From Dyella kyungheensis (GTDB taxonomy: Bacteria > Pseudomonadota > Gammaproteobacteria > Xanthomonadales > Rhodanobacteraceae): a DNA stretch of 64,000 bases. This document shows positions 17,976 through 25,324 of this stretch, piece by piece. The DNA lies in assembly GCF_016905005.1 (NCBI RefSeq), contig NZ_JADIKC010000006.1, positions 62,001 through 126,000 of the forward strand, in the 5' to 3' direction. Position 1 is the stretch's first letter; each line of letters begins with the position of its first letter. A program made the position numbers and the translations under genes. The notes beneath the pieces are model-generated. The model was not told the origin of the DNA. It saw only the letters and a list, made by a program, of their open reading frames with translations, and did no database searches.

Positions 17976-18000
17976 AAGGGCGTCCGGCAAGGACGCCCTT
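17976..18000. terminator. Bidirectional terminator between adhesin and symporter-like gene
   Basis: AAGGGCGTCC (17976-17985), loop GGCAA, then GGACGCCCTT (17991-18000). Reading leftward, the hairpin is followed by TTTTCTTTT, a good tail for the convergent transporter gene; rightward the tail is weaker. It separates convergent genes. Confidence 0.85.
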
Positions 18001-18019
18001 CTTGGCCGGCACCGACGTT

Positions 18020-19021
18020 TCAGCTTTCGGTGGCGACACCGATCTTGCGGTTGCGCCCTTCCACCCTCTGGGCATACTTCTTCGCCAACACCGCACACGT
18101 CATCAGCTGGATCTGGTGAAACAGCATGATCGGCAGCACGATGGCGCCCAACGGATGGCCGGCGAACAGCACCTTGGCCATCGGCACACCGCTGGCGAGG
18201 CTCTTCTTGGAACCGCAGAACACGATGGTGATTTCATCCTCGCGCTTGAAGCCCAGCGCACGCGCACCGTAGCGGGTAACGATGAGCGCAATGGCGAGTA
18301 GTACGGCGTTGACGATCAGCAGGCCGCCGAGCACCGGCAGTGGGATCTGCTTCCACAGGCCCTGCAGCACCGCCGCACTGAAGGCCGTGTAGACCACCAG
18401 CAGGATCGAGCCCTGGTCGACGAAGGACAACAGCGAGCGGTTGCGTTCCACCCAGCGGCCGATCCAGCGCTGCGCGACCTGGCCGGCCACGAACGGCACC
18501 AGCAGTTGCAGCACGATGGCGCCGATGGCATCCCAGTTCATGCCGCCCTGCCCGTGCGATTCCAGCATCACGCCCACCAGCAGCGGCGTGATGAAGATGC
18601 CGAGCATGCTGGAGGCGGAGGCCGAACAAATGGCCGCCGGCACATTGCCGCGCGCCATCGAGGTGAAGGCGATGGACGACTGCACGGTCGAGGGCAGCGT
18701 GCACAGGAACAGCACGCCCAGGTAGAGCGAAGGCGTCACCAGCGGCGACAGCACGGGACGCAGCAACAACCCCAGCAGCGGAAACAGGACGAAGGTGCTG
18801 GCCAACACGGTGAGGTGCAGGCGCCAGTGGGTCATGCCGGCCACGACCGCCTCGCGGGAGAGCTTGGCGCCGTGCAGGAAGAACAGCAGCGCGATGGCCA
18901 TGTCCGTCAGCACGTTGAACACGCTCGCCGTGGTGCCGCGGCATGGCAGCAGGCTGGCGAGCGTCACGGTGACGATCAGGGCGCAGGTAAAGCGGTCGGG
19001 CAGGAAGCGACGCAGGAACAT
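18020..19021 (-). CDS. Bile acid:sodium symporter-family (BASS, YfeH-like) carrier
   Basis: A 333-residue inner-membrane protein with about ten hydrophobic helices (FLRRFLPDRFTCALIVTVTL at the start; LYLGVLFLCTLPSTVQSSIA mid-protein, the typical BASS crossover-type helix with proline and serine). This subgroup, which includes E. coli YfeH, has uncertain substrates. The start at 19021 was chosen over an in-frame ATG at 19069 because the longer version would read through the palindromes of the divergent promoter. It is divergent from a LysR-type gene, which is its probable regulator. Confidence 0.8.
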   Translation of the reverse strand: MFLRRFLPDRFTCALIVTVTLASLLPCRGTTASVFNVLTDMAIALLFFLHGAKLSREAVVAGMTHWRLHLTVLASTFVLFPLLGLLLRPVLSPLVTPSLYLGVLFLCTLPSTVQSSIAFTSMARGNVPAAICSASASSMLGIFITPLLVGVMLESHGQGGMNWDAIGAIVLQLLVPFVAGQVAQRWIGRWVERNRSLLSFVDQGSILLVVYTAFSAAVLQGLWKQIPLPVLGGLLIVNAVLLAIALIVTRYGARALGFKREDEITIVFCGSKKSLASGVPMAKVLFAGHPLGAIVLPIMLFHQIQLMTCAVLAKKYAQRVEGRNRKIGVATES

Positions 19022-19053
19022 GGCCGTGGGCGCGAAAGGAGGGCTGCGCCTAT

Positions 19054-19080
19054 TGGACTGCCAGTCCATTGATTAATCAA
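19054..19080. promoter_or_regulatory. Adjacent palindromes in the symporter/LysR divergent promoter
   Basis: Two abutting symmetric sequences: TGGACTG-C-CAGTCCA (19054-19068) and the perfect 12-bp TTGATTAATCAA (19069-19080). They sit between the transporter start (19021) and the LysR start (19115), a position expected for a LysR-type operator. Which protein binds is inferred only from position. Confidence 0.5.
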
Positions 19081-19114
19081 ATCGTTTTATCTGATCTACT
19101 GATACAGTATTGGT

Positions 19115-20011
19115 ATGAATATCAGCCTGCGCCAGCTCCGCGCCTTCCTTGCCGTGGCCCGCCAGCAGCATTTCCGGCGGGCGGCGGAGAGCCTGCACCT
19201 GAGCCAGCCGGCGGTGAGCCGCTATATCGCGGACCTGGAAGCCGAGCTGGGCATCCGGCTGTTCGACCGCACCACCCGCGAAGTGCTGCCCACCGACGCG
19301 GGCCGTTATCTGGAAAGCGCCATCGGGCGCGTGCTGGACGAACTGGAAGGCGTGCTTTCGCACGTGCATTCGGAGAGCGAACGCAAGCGCGGCAAGGTGC
19401 ACATCGCCTCGGTGCCGACGCTGTCCGCGGGTTTGATGCCGCGCTGCATCGCCGACTGTGCCACGCGCTATCCCGAACTCACCATCCAGCTGCATGACCA
19501 GGCGCAGACCATGGTGCTGGACAGCGTGCGCGGCGGCGAAGTGGATTTCGGCGTGGCCATCGATCCGCCGCTCACCGGCGAATTCGACAGCGAGCGCTTG
19601 CTGCGCGATCCGTTCGTGCTGGTGTGCCGGCCCGATCATCCGCTAGCGAAACTCGATCGGGTGCCCTGGCGCAAGCTGCAGGGGCTGCCGCTGATCCTGC
19701 TCGACTATTCCTCCGGCAGCCGCCGCCTGATCGATCATGCACTGGCCAGCCGCGGCATCGAGGCCAACGTCGTGCAGCAGACCGGGCACACGTTCACCAC
19801 CTATCGCATGGTCGAAGCCGGACTCGGCATCAGCGTGAGCCCCGCATTGGCACCACCGCCTCCCACGCTGGTGACGCGACCGCTGACGCCGCAGGAAAGT
19901 CGCGAGGTGGTGTTGATCAAGCGCAGGCAGCGCTCGCTGTCGCCGCTGGCGGCGCTGGTGTGGGAGCGGTTGCGGGAACTCACCCGCGCACAGGGTGCGC
20001 TCCCACAGTGA
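19115..20011 (+). CDS. LysR-family transcriptional regulator
   Basis: A 298-residue regulator. The N-terminal winged helix-turn-helix (residues 1-65) reads ISLRQLRAFLAVARQQHFRR then SLHLSQPAVSRYIADLEAEL. A periplasmic-binding-protein-like effector domain follows (about 90-290). It faces away from the BASS-type carrier and probably controls it. Its last residues (LTRAQGALPQ) are encoded by a family A repeat arm at 19985-20008, which runs to the stop codon, so the C-terminus appears to have been replaced or extended by repeat DNA. Confidence 0.87.
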   Translation: MNISLRQLRAFLAVARQQHFRRAAESLHLSQPAVSRYIADLEAELGIRLFDRTTREVLPTDAGRYLESAIGRVLDELEGVLSHVHSESERKRGKVHIASVPTLSAGLMPRCIADCATRYPELTIQLHDQAQTMVLDSVRGGEVDFGVAIDPPLTGEFDSERLLRDPFVLVCRPDHPLAKLDRVPWRKLQGLPLILLDYSSGSRRLIDHALASRGIEANVVQQTGHTFTTYRMVEAGLGISVSPALAPPPPTLVTRPLTPQESREVVLIKRRQRSLSPLAALVWERLRELTRAQGALPQ

Positions 20012-20103
20012 TGGCAACGGAATGGAGCGGGTGGCGACGCCGCGCTCACATCCTGTTGAACGTCCGCCACCTAGCCTCGCAGCTTTCTCCACGGGCTTCG
20101 CTC

Positions 20104-20814
20104 ATGCGCTACGAGCTCTACTACTGGACCGGCATCCAGGGACGCGGTGAATTCGTTCGGCTCGCCCTGGAAGACGCGGGCGCCGCTTACAGCGACGTCG
20201 CCCGCCGCAAAGGCGACCAGGCCATCATGCCGTTCCTGCACGGCAAGCATGCGGGCGCATTGCCGTTCGCGCCGCCCTTCCTGCGCGCGGGCCGGCAGGT
20301 AATCGCGCAGGCGGCCAATATCCTGGCCTTCCTGGGTCCGCGCCACGGATTGGTGCCCGCCTCCGAGCCCGCGCAGCGCTATGCCATGCAACTGCAGCAG
20401 ACCGTCACCGACATCGTGGCCGAAGTGCACGATACCCATCACCCGATTTCCGGCGACCTGTACTACGAACAGCAACGCAGCGAAGCGCGCAAACGTTCCA
20501 ATGCATTCTGCGAGGCGCGCATCCCGAAGTACCTGGGCTATTTCGAGCAGGTGCTCGATCGCGGCGATGGGCGCCATGCGATTGGTCGGCGACACTCGTA
20601 TGTGGACTTGTCGCTGTTCCAGCTGATGTCGGGACTGGACTATGCGTTTCCCAAGGTGATGAAATCGCAGCGGCGCCGCACGACGAAGCTGCGCGCACTC
20701 CAGCAACGTGTCGCCGAACGGCCGAACATCGCCGCTTACCTGGCCTCCGAACGTCGCATTCCGTTCAACGAGGACGGCATTTTCCGCCACTACCCGGAAC
20801 TCGACGAACGCTAG
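20104..20814 (+). CDS. Glutathione S-transferase-family protein
   Basis: A 236-residue protein with a GST N-terminal domain opening RYELYYWTGIQGRGEFVRLA, with the tyrosine early as in the alpha/mu/pi/sigma-type classes. A helical C-terminal domain follows (about 90-225). The DLYYEQQRSEARKRS insert resembles bacterial GSTs of unknown substrate. The start at 20104 is the first codon giving the GST fold. Its TAG stop (20812-20814) is part of the terminal arm of a 167-bp inverted-repeat element, so the original 3' end may have been altered by that insertion. Confidence 0.75.
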   Translation: MRYELYYWTGIQGRGEFVRLALEDAGAAYSDVARRKGDQAIMPFLHGKHAGALPFAPPFLRAGRQVIAQAANILAFLGPRHGLVPASEPAQRYAMQLQQTVTDIVAEVHDTHHPISGDLYYEQQRSEARKRSNAFCEARIPKYLGYFEQVLDRGDGRHAIGRRHSYVDLSLFQLMSGLDYAFPKVMKSQRRRTTKLRALQQRVAERPNIAAYLASERRIPFNEDGIFRHYPELDER

Positions 20815-20978
20815 GGATGCTCTGATCTATTCCGCATGGGCGTCACCGGTTCTGTCCGCCCGCAGATGGGTGTTGTGGCGATGAAGGCAGGCTGGCGGCC
20901 TGTCGAGTCGGCACGCCTCACACCCTGCGGACTCTCGGGAGTCATGCCGCCCATGCGGAATAGATCAGAGCATCCCTA
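20812..20978. mobile_element. 167-bp element with 31-bp perfect terminal inverted repeats
   Basis: Arms 20812-20842 and 20948-20978 are perfect reverse complements over 31 bp (ends TAGGGATGCTCTGATC and GATCAGAGCATCCCTA). The 105-bp interior has no reading frame of note. The outermost TAG/CTA provide the stop codons of both flanking convergent genes. No clear target duplication is visible. It resembles a MITE, but could also be a stable bidirectional terminator or RNA-forming palindrome. Confidence 0.75.
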
Positions 20979-21407
20979 GAACACCGCGATGATGATCGCG
21001 CCAAGCACGATGAGCCCGCCGCCGATCGCCAGCGACCAGCTCAGTTGCTCGCCCAGCAGCAACACGCCCAGCACGATGGCGATGGCCACGCTCAATTTGT
21101 CGATCGGCGCGACACGGCTCACCGGTCCCAGTTGCAGGGCGCGGTAGTAGCAAAGCCACGACAGTCCCGTGGCGATGCCCGACAGCACGAGGAACACCCA
21201 GCTGCTCGCGGGCAGCCCGGTAGGGCGTGCCCATTCGTTGCGAAGACTGAGAATGCCGGCCGTGACCAGCAGGATCACGATGGTCCGAATGAAGGTGGCG
21301 AGGTTGGAGTTGATGCCCGCCACGCCCAGCTTGCCAAACAGCGCCGTGAGCGCGGCGAAGAACGCCGAGCCCAGCGCGAACAGCAGCCAGCTCTCGCGCA
21401 GGTTCAT
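20976..21407 (-). CDS. Half-size EamA-type membrane protein
   Basis: A 143-residue inner-membrane protein with a single EamA domain and about five helices (LLFALGSAFFAALTALFGKL; VAIAIVLGVLLLGEQLSWSL), so it would have to dimerise to match the ten-helix DMT fold. Single-domain EamA proteins of about 140 residues are a known group. Its stop codon lies in the right arm of the inverted-repeat element at 20812-20978. The substrate is unknown. Confidence 0.8.
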   Translation of the reverse strand: MNLRESWLLFALGSAFFAALTALFGKLGVAGINSNLATFIRTIVILLVTAGILSLRNEWARPTGLPASSWVFLVLSGIATGLSWLCYYRALQLGPVSRVAPIDKLSVAIAIVLGVLLLGEQLSWSLAIGGGLIVLGAIIIAVF

Positions 21408-21437
21408 GCTCGCCTCGCCAACCGTGCCGTCACGCGC

Positions 21438-21974
21438 TTACTGGCCGCCGTCGTCCTGGTCCTGGGCCGGCTTGCTGTTGCCCCATGACATGATCTTGTA
21501 CATCACCGGCTTCACCGGCTCGCCCGCCTGGTTGGACCAGGCACCCTTCTGGTCGACCATATAGGTCTGCGGGATGCCGCCCTTGGGCGTCACCACCACC
21601 ATGTAGACCTGGCCGCTGCGGCTGTATTCCTGGATGGTCTGGTCACCCTGGGTGACCACCTTCACCTGCGGCGGCGCGTTGCCGTTCGCGTCGCGCGGCT
21701 GGGCGTCGGTGGTCGCCGGCGTGGTGGTGGTGGCCGGCGCGCTCATGGACGCTTCGGTATCCGCCGAGACGTTGCCCGAGGCCGACGTCTTGCCGGCGGC
21801 GGACTTGGACGGCTGGACCAGCTTGGGGGCCGGCGCCTGCGGCGCGGCCTTGACGCCCGGATCGTTCATGCCCGGCGGCGGCGGGGCCGGCGGGAACTGG
21901 CTGGGGGACGACTGGGCAAGCGCATTCGATGCGATGGCCACACCAAGAACGGCAAGCAAAGCGACGGGTTTCAT
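21438..21974 (-). CDS. DUF2782-type exported protein
   Basis: A 178-residue protein with a signal peptide (MKPVALLAVLGVAIASNALA), a low-complexity Pro/Ala/Ser/Thr region (about 22-100), and a C-terminal conserved part (VKVVTQGDQTIQEYSRSGQV, then YMVVVTPKGGIPQTYMVD) matching what I recall of DUF2782. The much longer open frame upstream is a shadow of polA. DUF2782 genes commonly lie divergent from polA in xanthomonads, as here. The function is unknown. Confidence 0.75.
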   Translation of the reverse strand: MKPVALLAVLGVAIASNALAQSSPSQFPPAPPPPGMNDPGVKAAPQAPAPKLVQPSKSAAGKTSASGNVSADTEASMSAPATTTTPATTDAQPRDANGNAPPQVKVVTQGDQTIQEYSRSGQVYMVVVTPKGGIPQTYMVDQKGAWSNQAGEPVKPVMYKIMSWGNSKPAQDQDDGGQ

Positions 21975-22136
21975 GATGACGGCCTCCTGTGGGATGCGGA
22001 GCATATCAGCGCGGAACCGCACGGCTTGTGAAGCGCCGGTGGCCCGGGCCGGCTGTCGCGCAACGGCGATGTGCCGACGGCGCGGAGCCTGAACGCAGAG
22101 GGGTCGGTTCCGGTGCACGCGTGCGACAATCGCGGC

Positions 22137-24920
22137 ATGGCCAAGCTCATTCTCATCGACGGTTCCTCCTACCTCTACCGCGCCTTCCACGCGCTCCCAC
22201 CGCTGACCAATTCGCACGGCGAGCCCACCGGCGCGCTGTTCGGCGTGGTGAACATGCTGCGCGCCACGCTCAAGGCCAGGCCCGAGTACGTGGCCTTCGT
22301 CAGCGACGCGCCGGGGCCTACCTTCCGCAACGAGCTCTACGATCAGTACAAGGCCAATCGCCCACCCATGCCGGACGACCTGCGGGCCCAGGTGGAACCC
22401 ATGCTCGCGATCGTCGGCGCGCTCGGTTTTCCGATCCTGCGCGTGGGCGGCGTGGAAGCGGACGACGTGATCGGCACGCTCACCGAGCAGGCGCATGCGC
22501 AAGGCATCGAGGTGGAGATTTCCACCGGCGACAAGGATCTTGCGCAGCTGGTGCGCCCGGGCGTGACGCTGGTCAATACGATGACCAACACCACCACCGA
22601 CGACGCCGGCGTGATGGACAAGTTCGGCGTCCATCCGGCGCAGATCGTGGACTTCCTCTCGCTCACCGGCGACAGCATCGACAACGTGCCGGGTGTGCCC
22701 AAGTGCGGCCCCAAGACCGCCGCGAAATGGCTGGCCGAATACGGCACGCTGGACAACCTGATCGCCAACGCGGACAAGATCGGCGGCAAGATCGGCGAGA
22801 GTCTGCGCGCCGCGCTGCCGCAGCTGCCGCTGTCGCGTGAGCTGGTGCAGATTAAGCTCGACGTGCCGCTCGACGCGACCGTCGATCAGTTGCAGCTGCG
22901 CGATCGCCATGTCGACCAGTTGCGCGAGTTGTACACCCGCTACGACTTCAAGGCGGCGTTGAAGGACCTCGACGCCGATACCGGCGGAGCCACTGTGGGA
23001 GCGCACCCTGTGCGCGACACGGGCGGAGCGACCTCAGGCAATCTTGCAGAAACGGCCAGTCGCCCACAGGCTGCGCTCCCCCAGGAAGATCGTCCCGGCC
23101 AGGACCTCGCCATGGCCGGCCAGTACGAACTGGTCACCACCCAGGCGCAGTTCGAAGACTGGCTGGCGAAGATCGCCACGGCGCCGCTCGTATCGTTCGA
23201 TACCGAAACCACCTCCATCGATTCGATGCAGGCCGATATCGTGGGCTTGAGCCTGTCGGTGGAACCGGGTCACGCCTGCTATGTGCCGCTGGCGCACGAC
23301 TATCCCGGCGCGCCCGCGCAGCTCTCGCGCGAGCAGGTGCTGGCCACGCTCAAGCCGTTCTTCGAGGATGCAAGCCGTCCGAAGATGGGCCAGCACGCGA
23401 AGTACGACATCAACATCCTGTCGAACTACGGCATCCACTTGCGCGGCCTCCAGCACGACTCGATGCTGGAGTCGTACGTGTGGAATGCCACCGCCACGCG
23501 CCACGACATGGATTCGCTGGCCAGGAAATACCTGGGCGTGGAAACCATCAAGTATGAGCAGGTCGCCGGCAAGGGCGCCAAGCAGATTCCGTTCTCGCAG
23601 GTGGACCTGGACACCGCCTGCCGCTACGCCGCCGAAGATGCCGACATCACGCTGCGCCTGCACCACGCGCTGTGGCCCAAGCTGGAGAGCGAGCCGTCGC
23701 TGCGCTCGGTGTACCAGAACATCGAGGTTCCGTTGATTCCGGTGCTGGCATCGATGGAACAGTGCGGCGTGCTGATCGACGTCAACGAACTGCGCATGCA
23801 GAGCCAGCAGCTCGGCAAGCGCATGCTGGAACTGCAGCAGGAAGCGTGGAAAGGCGCGGGCCGCCAGTTCAATCTCGACTCGCCCAAGCAGCTGCAGGCC
23901 ATCCTGTTCGATGAGCTGGGCCTGTCCGCCAAGCTGAAGACGCCCACCGGCCAGCCGTCCACCAACGAGGAAGCGCTGGAAGCGATCGCGGACGATCACG
24001 CGCTGCCGCGCCTGATCCTCGATTACCGCGGCCTGGCCAAACTGCGTTCCACCTATACGGACAAGCTGGCGGAGATGGTCAATCCGCGTACGGGACGCGT
24101 GCATACCAGCTATCACCAGGGTTCGGTGGCAACGGGGCGCGTGTCCTCGTCCGACCCCAACCTGCAGAACATCCCCATCCGCACCGAGGAAGGCCGCCGC
24201 ATCCGCCAGGCGTTCGTGGCGCCGGAGGGTTGGGTGGTGCTGGCGGCGGACTATTCACAGATCGAGCTGCGCATCATGGCGCATCTCTCGGGCGACGAAG
24301 GCCTGGTCAAGGCGTTCAAGGAAGGCGGCGACGTGCACCGCGCCACCGCCGCCGAAGTGTTCGGGCTCAAGCCGGAAGAAGTGAGCGCCAACCAGCGCCG
24401 CGCCGCCAAGGCGATCAACTTCGGCCTGATGTACGGCATGAGCGCGTTCGGCCTGGCGCGCCAGCTGGGCGTGGATCGTGGCGAAGCCAGCGATTACATG
24501 GCGCGTTACTTCGCCCGCTATCCGGGCGTGCACGCGTTCATGGAATCCACGCGCCAGCAGGCGCATCGCGATGGCTACGTGGAGACGCTGTTCGGCCGCC
24601 GGCTCTATCTGGAGAACCTGCAGTCGCGCAACCAGGCCCTGCGCGCAGGCGCCGAGCGAGCAGCGGTGAACGCGCCGATGCAGGGCACCGCGGCGGACAT
24701 CATCAAGCGCGCCATGCTCGCCGTGCACGACTGGCTGCAGCCGCGCGACGACGCCCATATGCTCATGCAGGTGCACGACGAACTGGTGTTCGAGGTGCGC
24801 CAGGATGTGATCGACGACGTGCGCGCGGGCGTGGTGGAGCGCATGTCGGGGGCTGCGGAGCTGTCCGTGCCGCTGCTGGTGGAAGCGGGGGTGGGGAAGA
24901 ATTGGGATGAGGCGCACTGA
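22137..24920 (+). CDS. polA: DNA polymerase I
   Basis: A 927-residue repair/replication polymerase. The 5'-3' exonuclease (about 1-280) begins KLILIDGSSYLYRAFHALPP. The 3'-5' proofreading domain (about 335-525) keeps the catalytic DTE in SFDTETTSID near 353. The polymerase domain has DYSQIELRIMAHLSGDEG near 704, the O-helix RRAAKAINFGLMYGM, and QVHDELVFEV near 877. The start at 22137 gives the usual MAKLILIDG opening. Oddity: residues about 286-316, in the linker between the two exonuclease domains, are encoded by a family A repeat pair (peptide VGAHPVRD) that stays in frame. Confidence 0.96.
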   Translation: MAKLILIDGSSYLYRAFHALPPLTNSHGEPTGALFGVVNMLRATLKARPEYVAFVSDAPGPTFRNELYDQYKANRPPMPDDLRAQVEPMLAIVGALGFPILRVGGVEADDVIGTLTEQAHAQGIEVEISTGDKDLAQLVRPGVTLVNTMTNTTTDDAGVMDKFGVHPAQIVDFLSLTGDSIDNVPGVPKCGPKTAAKWLAEYGTLDNLIANADKIGGKIGESLRAALPQLPLSRELVQIKLDVPLDATVDQLQLRDRHVDQLRELYTRYDFKAALKDLDADTGGATVGAHPVRDTGGATSGNLAETASRPQAALPQEDRPGQDLAMAGQYELVTTQAQFEDWLAKIATAPLVSFDTETTSIDSMQADIVGLSLSVEPGHACYVPLAHDYPGAPAQLSREQVLATLKPFFEDASRPKMGQHAKYDINILSNYGIHLRGLQHDSMLESYVWNATATRHDMDSLARKYLGVETIKYEQVAGKGAKQIPFSQVDLDTACRYAAEDADITLRLHHALWPKLESEPSLRSVYQNIEVPLIPVLASMEQCGVLIDVNELRMQSQQLGKRMLELQQEAWKGAGRQFNLDSPKQLQAILFDELGLSAKLKTPTGQPSTNEEALEAIADDHALPRLILDYRGLAKLRSTYTDKLAEMVNPRTGRVHTSYHQGSVATGRVSSSDPNLQNIPIRTEEGRRIRQAFVAPEGWVVLAADYSQIELRIMAHLSGDEGLVKAFKEGGDVHRATAAEVFGLKPEEVSANQRRAAKAINFGLMYGMSAFGLARQLGVDRGEASDYMARYFARYPGVHAFMESTRQQAHRDGYVETLFGRRLYLENLQSRNQALRAGAERAAVNAPMQGTAADIIKRAMLAVHDWLQPRDDAHMLMQVHDELVFEVRQDVIDDVRAGVVERMSGAAELSVPLLVEAGVGKNWDEAH
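22992..23085. repeat. REP-like pair, family A, inside polA coding sequence
   Basis: The unit at 22992-23020 (CTGTGGGAGCGCACCCTGTG and onward) faces a diverged reverse complement at 23058-23085 (CACAGGCTGCGCTCCC). It lies in frame within polA at the linker between the 5'-3' exonuclease and the proofreading domain. Confidence 0.9.
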
Positions 24921-24941
24921 GGTCCCGCAACGCACGCGGCT

Positions 24942-24967
24942 CCTGTGGGAGCGCACTTGTGCGCGAC
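24942..24967 (+). repeat. Single family A REP-like unit after polA
   Basis: CTGTGGGAGCGCACTTGTGC followed by GCGAC, a copy lacking the central CCC, 22 bp past the polA stop. No facing partner was found nearby. Confidence 0.75.
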
Positions 24968-25112
24968 GGCGCGGCGCTGGGCACTGAGGCGGCATCTGAG
25001 CCAGTCACGGCGGCCCGCGAAAACGTTGGATTTTCGTCAAATGAACGCCTGCTAACCCAATTTGGCGCCCGCTGTGCAACTTTCCCCTGCTGGCGCGTTC
25101 TTAGTTACCGGA

Positions 25113-25237
25113 TGCACGCAACGGCGTCCGCGGGCTCGCCACCTCCCTGGACGAGCCCAAACGGTAAGCGAACCTCTCCCCTGGGTTTCGCTGCCACCCC
25201 GGCCCCGAGGATTCCCCCCTAATCCTCGGGGCTTTTT
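25113..25237 (+). ncRNA. Candidate sX13-type small RNA (C-rich loops)
   Basis: Three consecutive stem-loops with C-rich loops, and no credible reading frame. SL1: GGGCTCG (25132-25138)/CGAGCCC (25152-25158), loop CCACCTCCCTGGA. SL2: AGCGAACC (25167-25174)/GGTTTCGCT (25184-25192) with one bulged T, loop TCTCCCCTG. SL3: a perfect 12-bp stem (25202-25213/25221-25232), loop CCCCCCT, then five Ts, acting as the terminator. A TAGTTA at 25102-25107 could be the -10 box; the 5' end is approximate. Position (downstream of polA), size (about 115-125 nt) and three C-rich loops match what I recall of Xanthomonas sX13. Such loops would pair with G-rich ribosome-binding regions. Confidence 0.7.
25202..25237 (+). 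terminator. Intrinsic terminator of the polA-downstream RNA
   Basis: GCCCCGAGGATT and AATCCTCGGGGC form a perfect 12-bp stem with a C-rich loop, followed by TTTTT (25233-25237). It would also stop read-through from polA. Confidence 0.9.
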
Positions 25238-25324
25238 CATGCCCGTCTCCGGTACAGGCGAATGAAAGGACAGCGAGCACACAAGCCGCTAGGATCTGCG
25301 CACTGACTCGAGAATCACCGCGGC

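Noticed and set aside
20812-20978. Target-site duplication around the inverted-repeat element
   Set aside because: GAAC appears on both sides but at unequal distance from the arms, so it cannot be claimed as a duplication.
22071-22136. Longer polA start at 22071
   Set aside because: The extra 22 residues are unlike any DNA polymerase I N-terminus; the ATG at 22137 gives the family opening.
24921-25324. Reading the polA-downstream gap as a small protein gene
   Set aside because: Possible short frames cross the perfect terminator stem and have no ribosome site; the RNA structure explains the sequence better.
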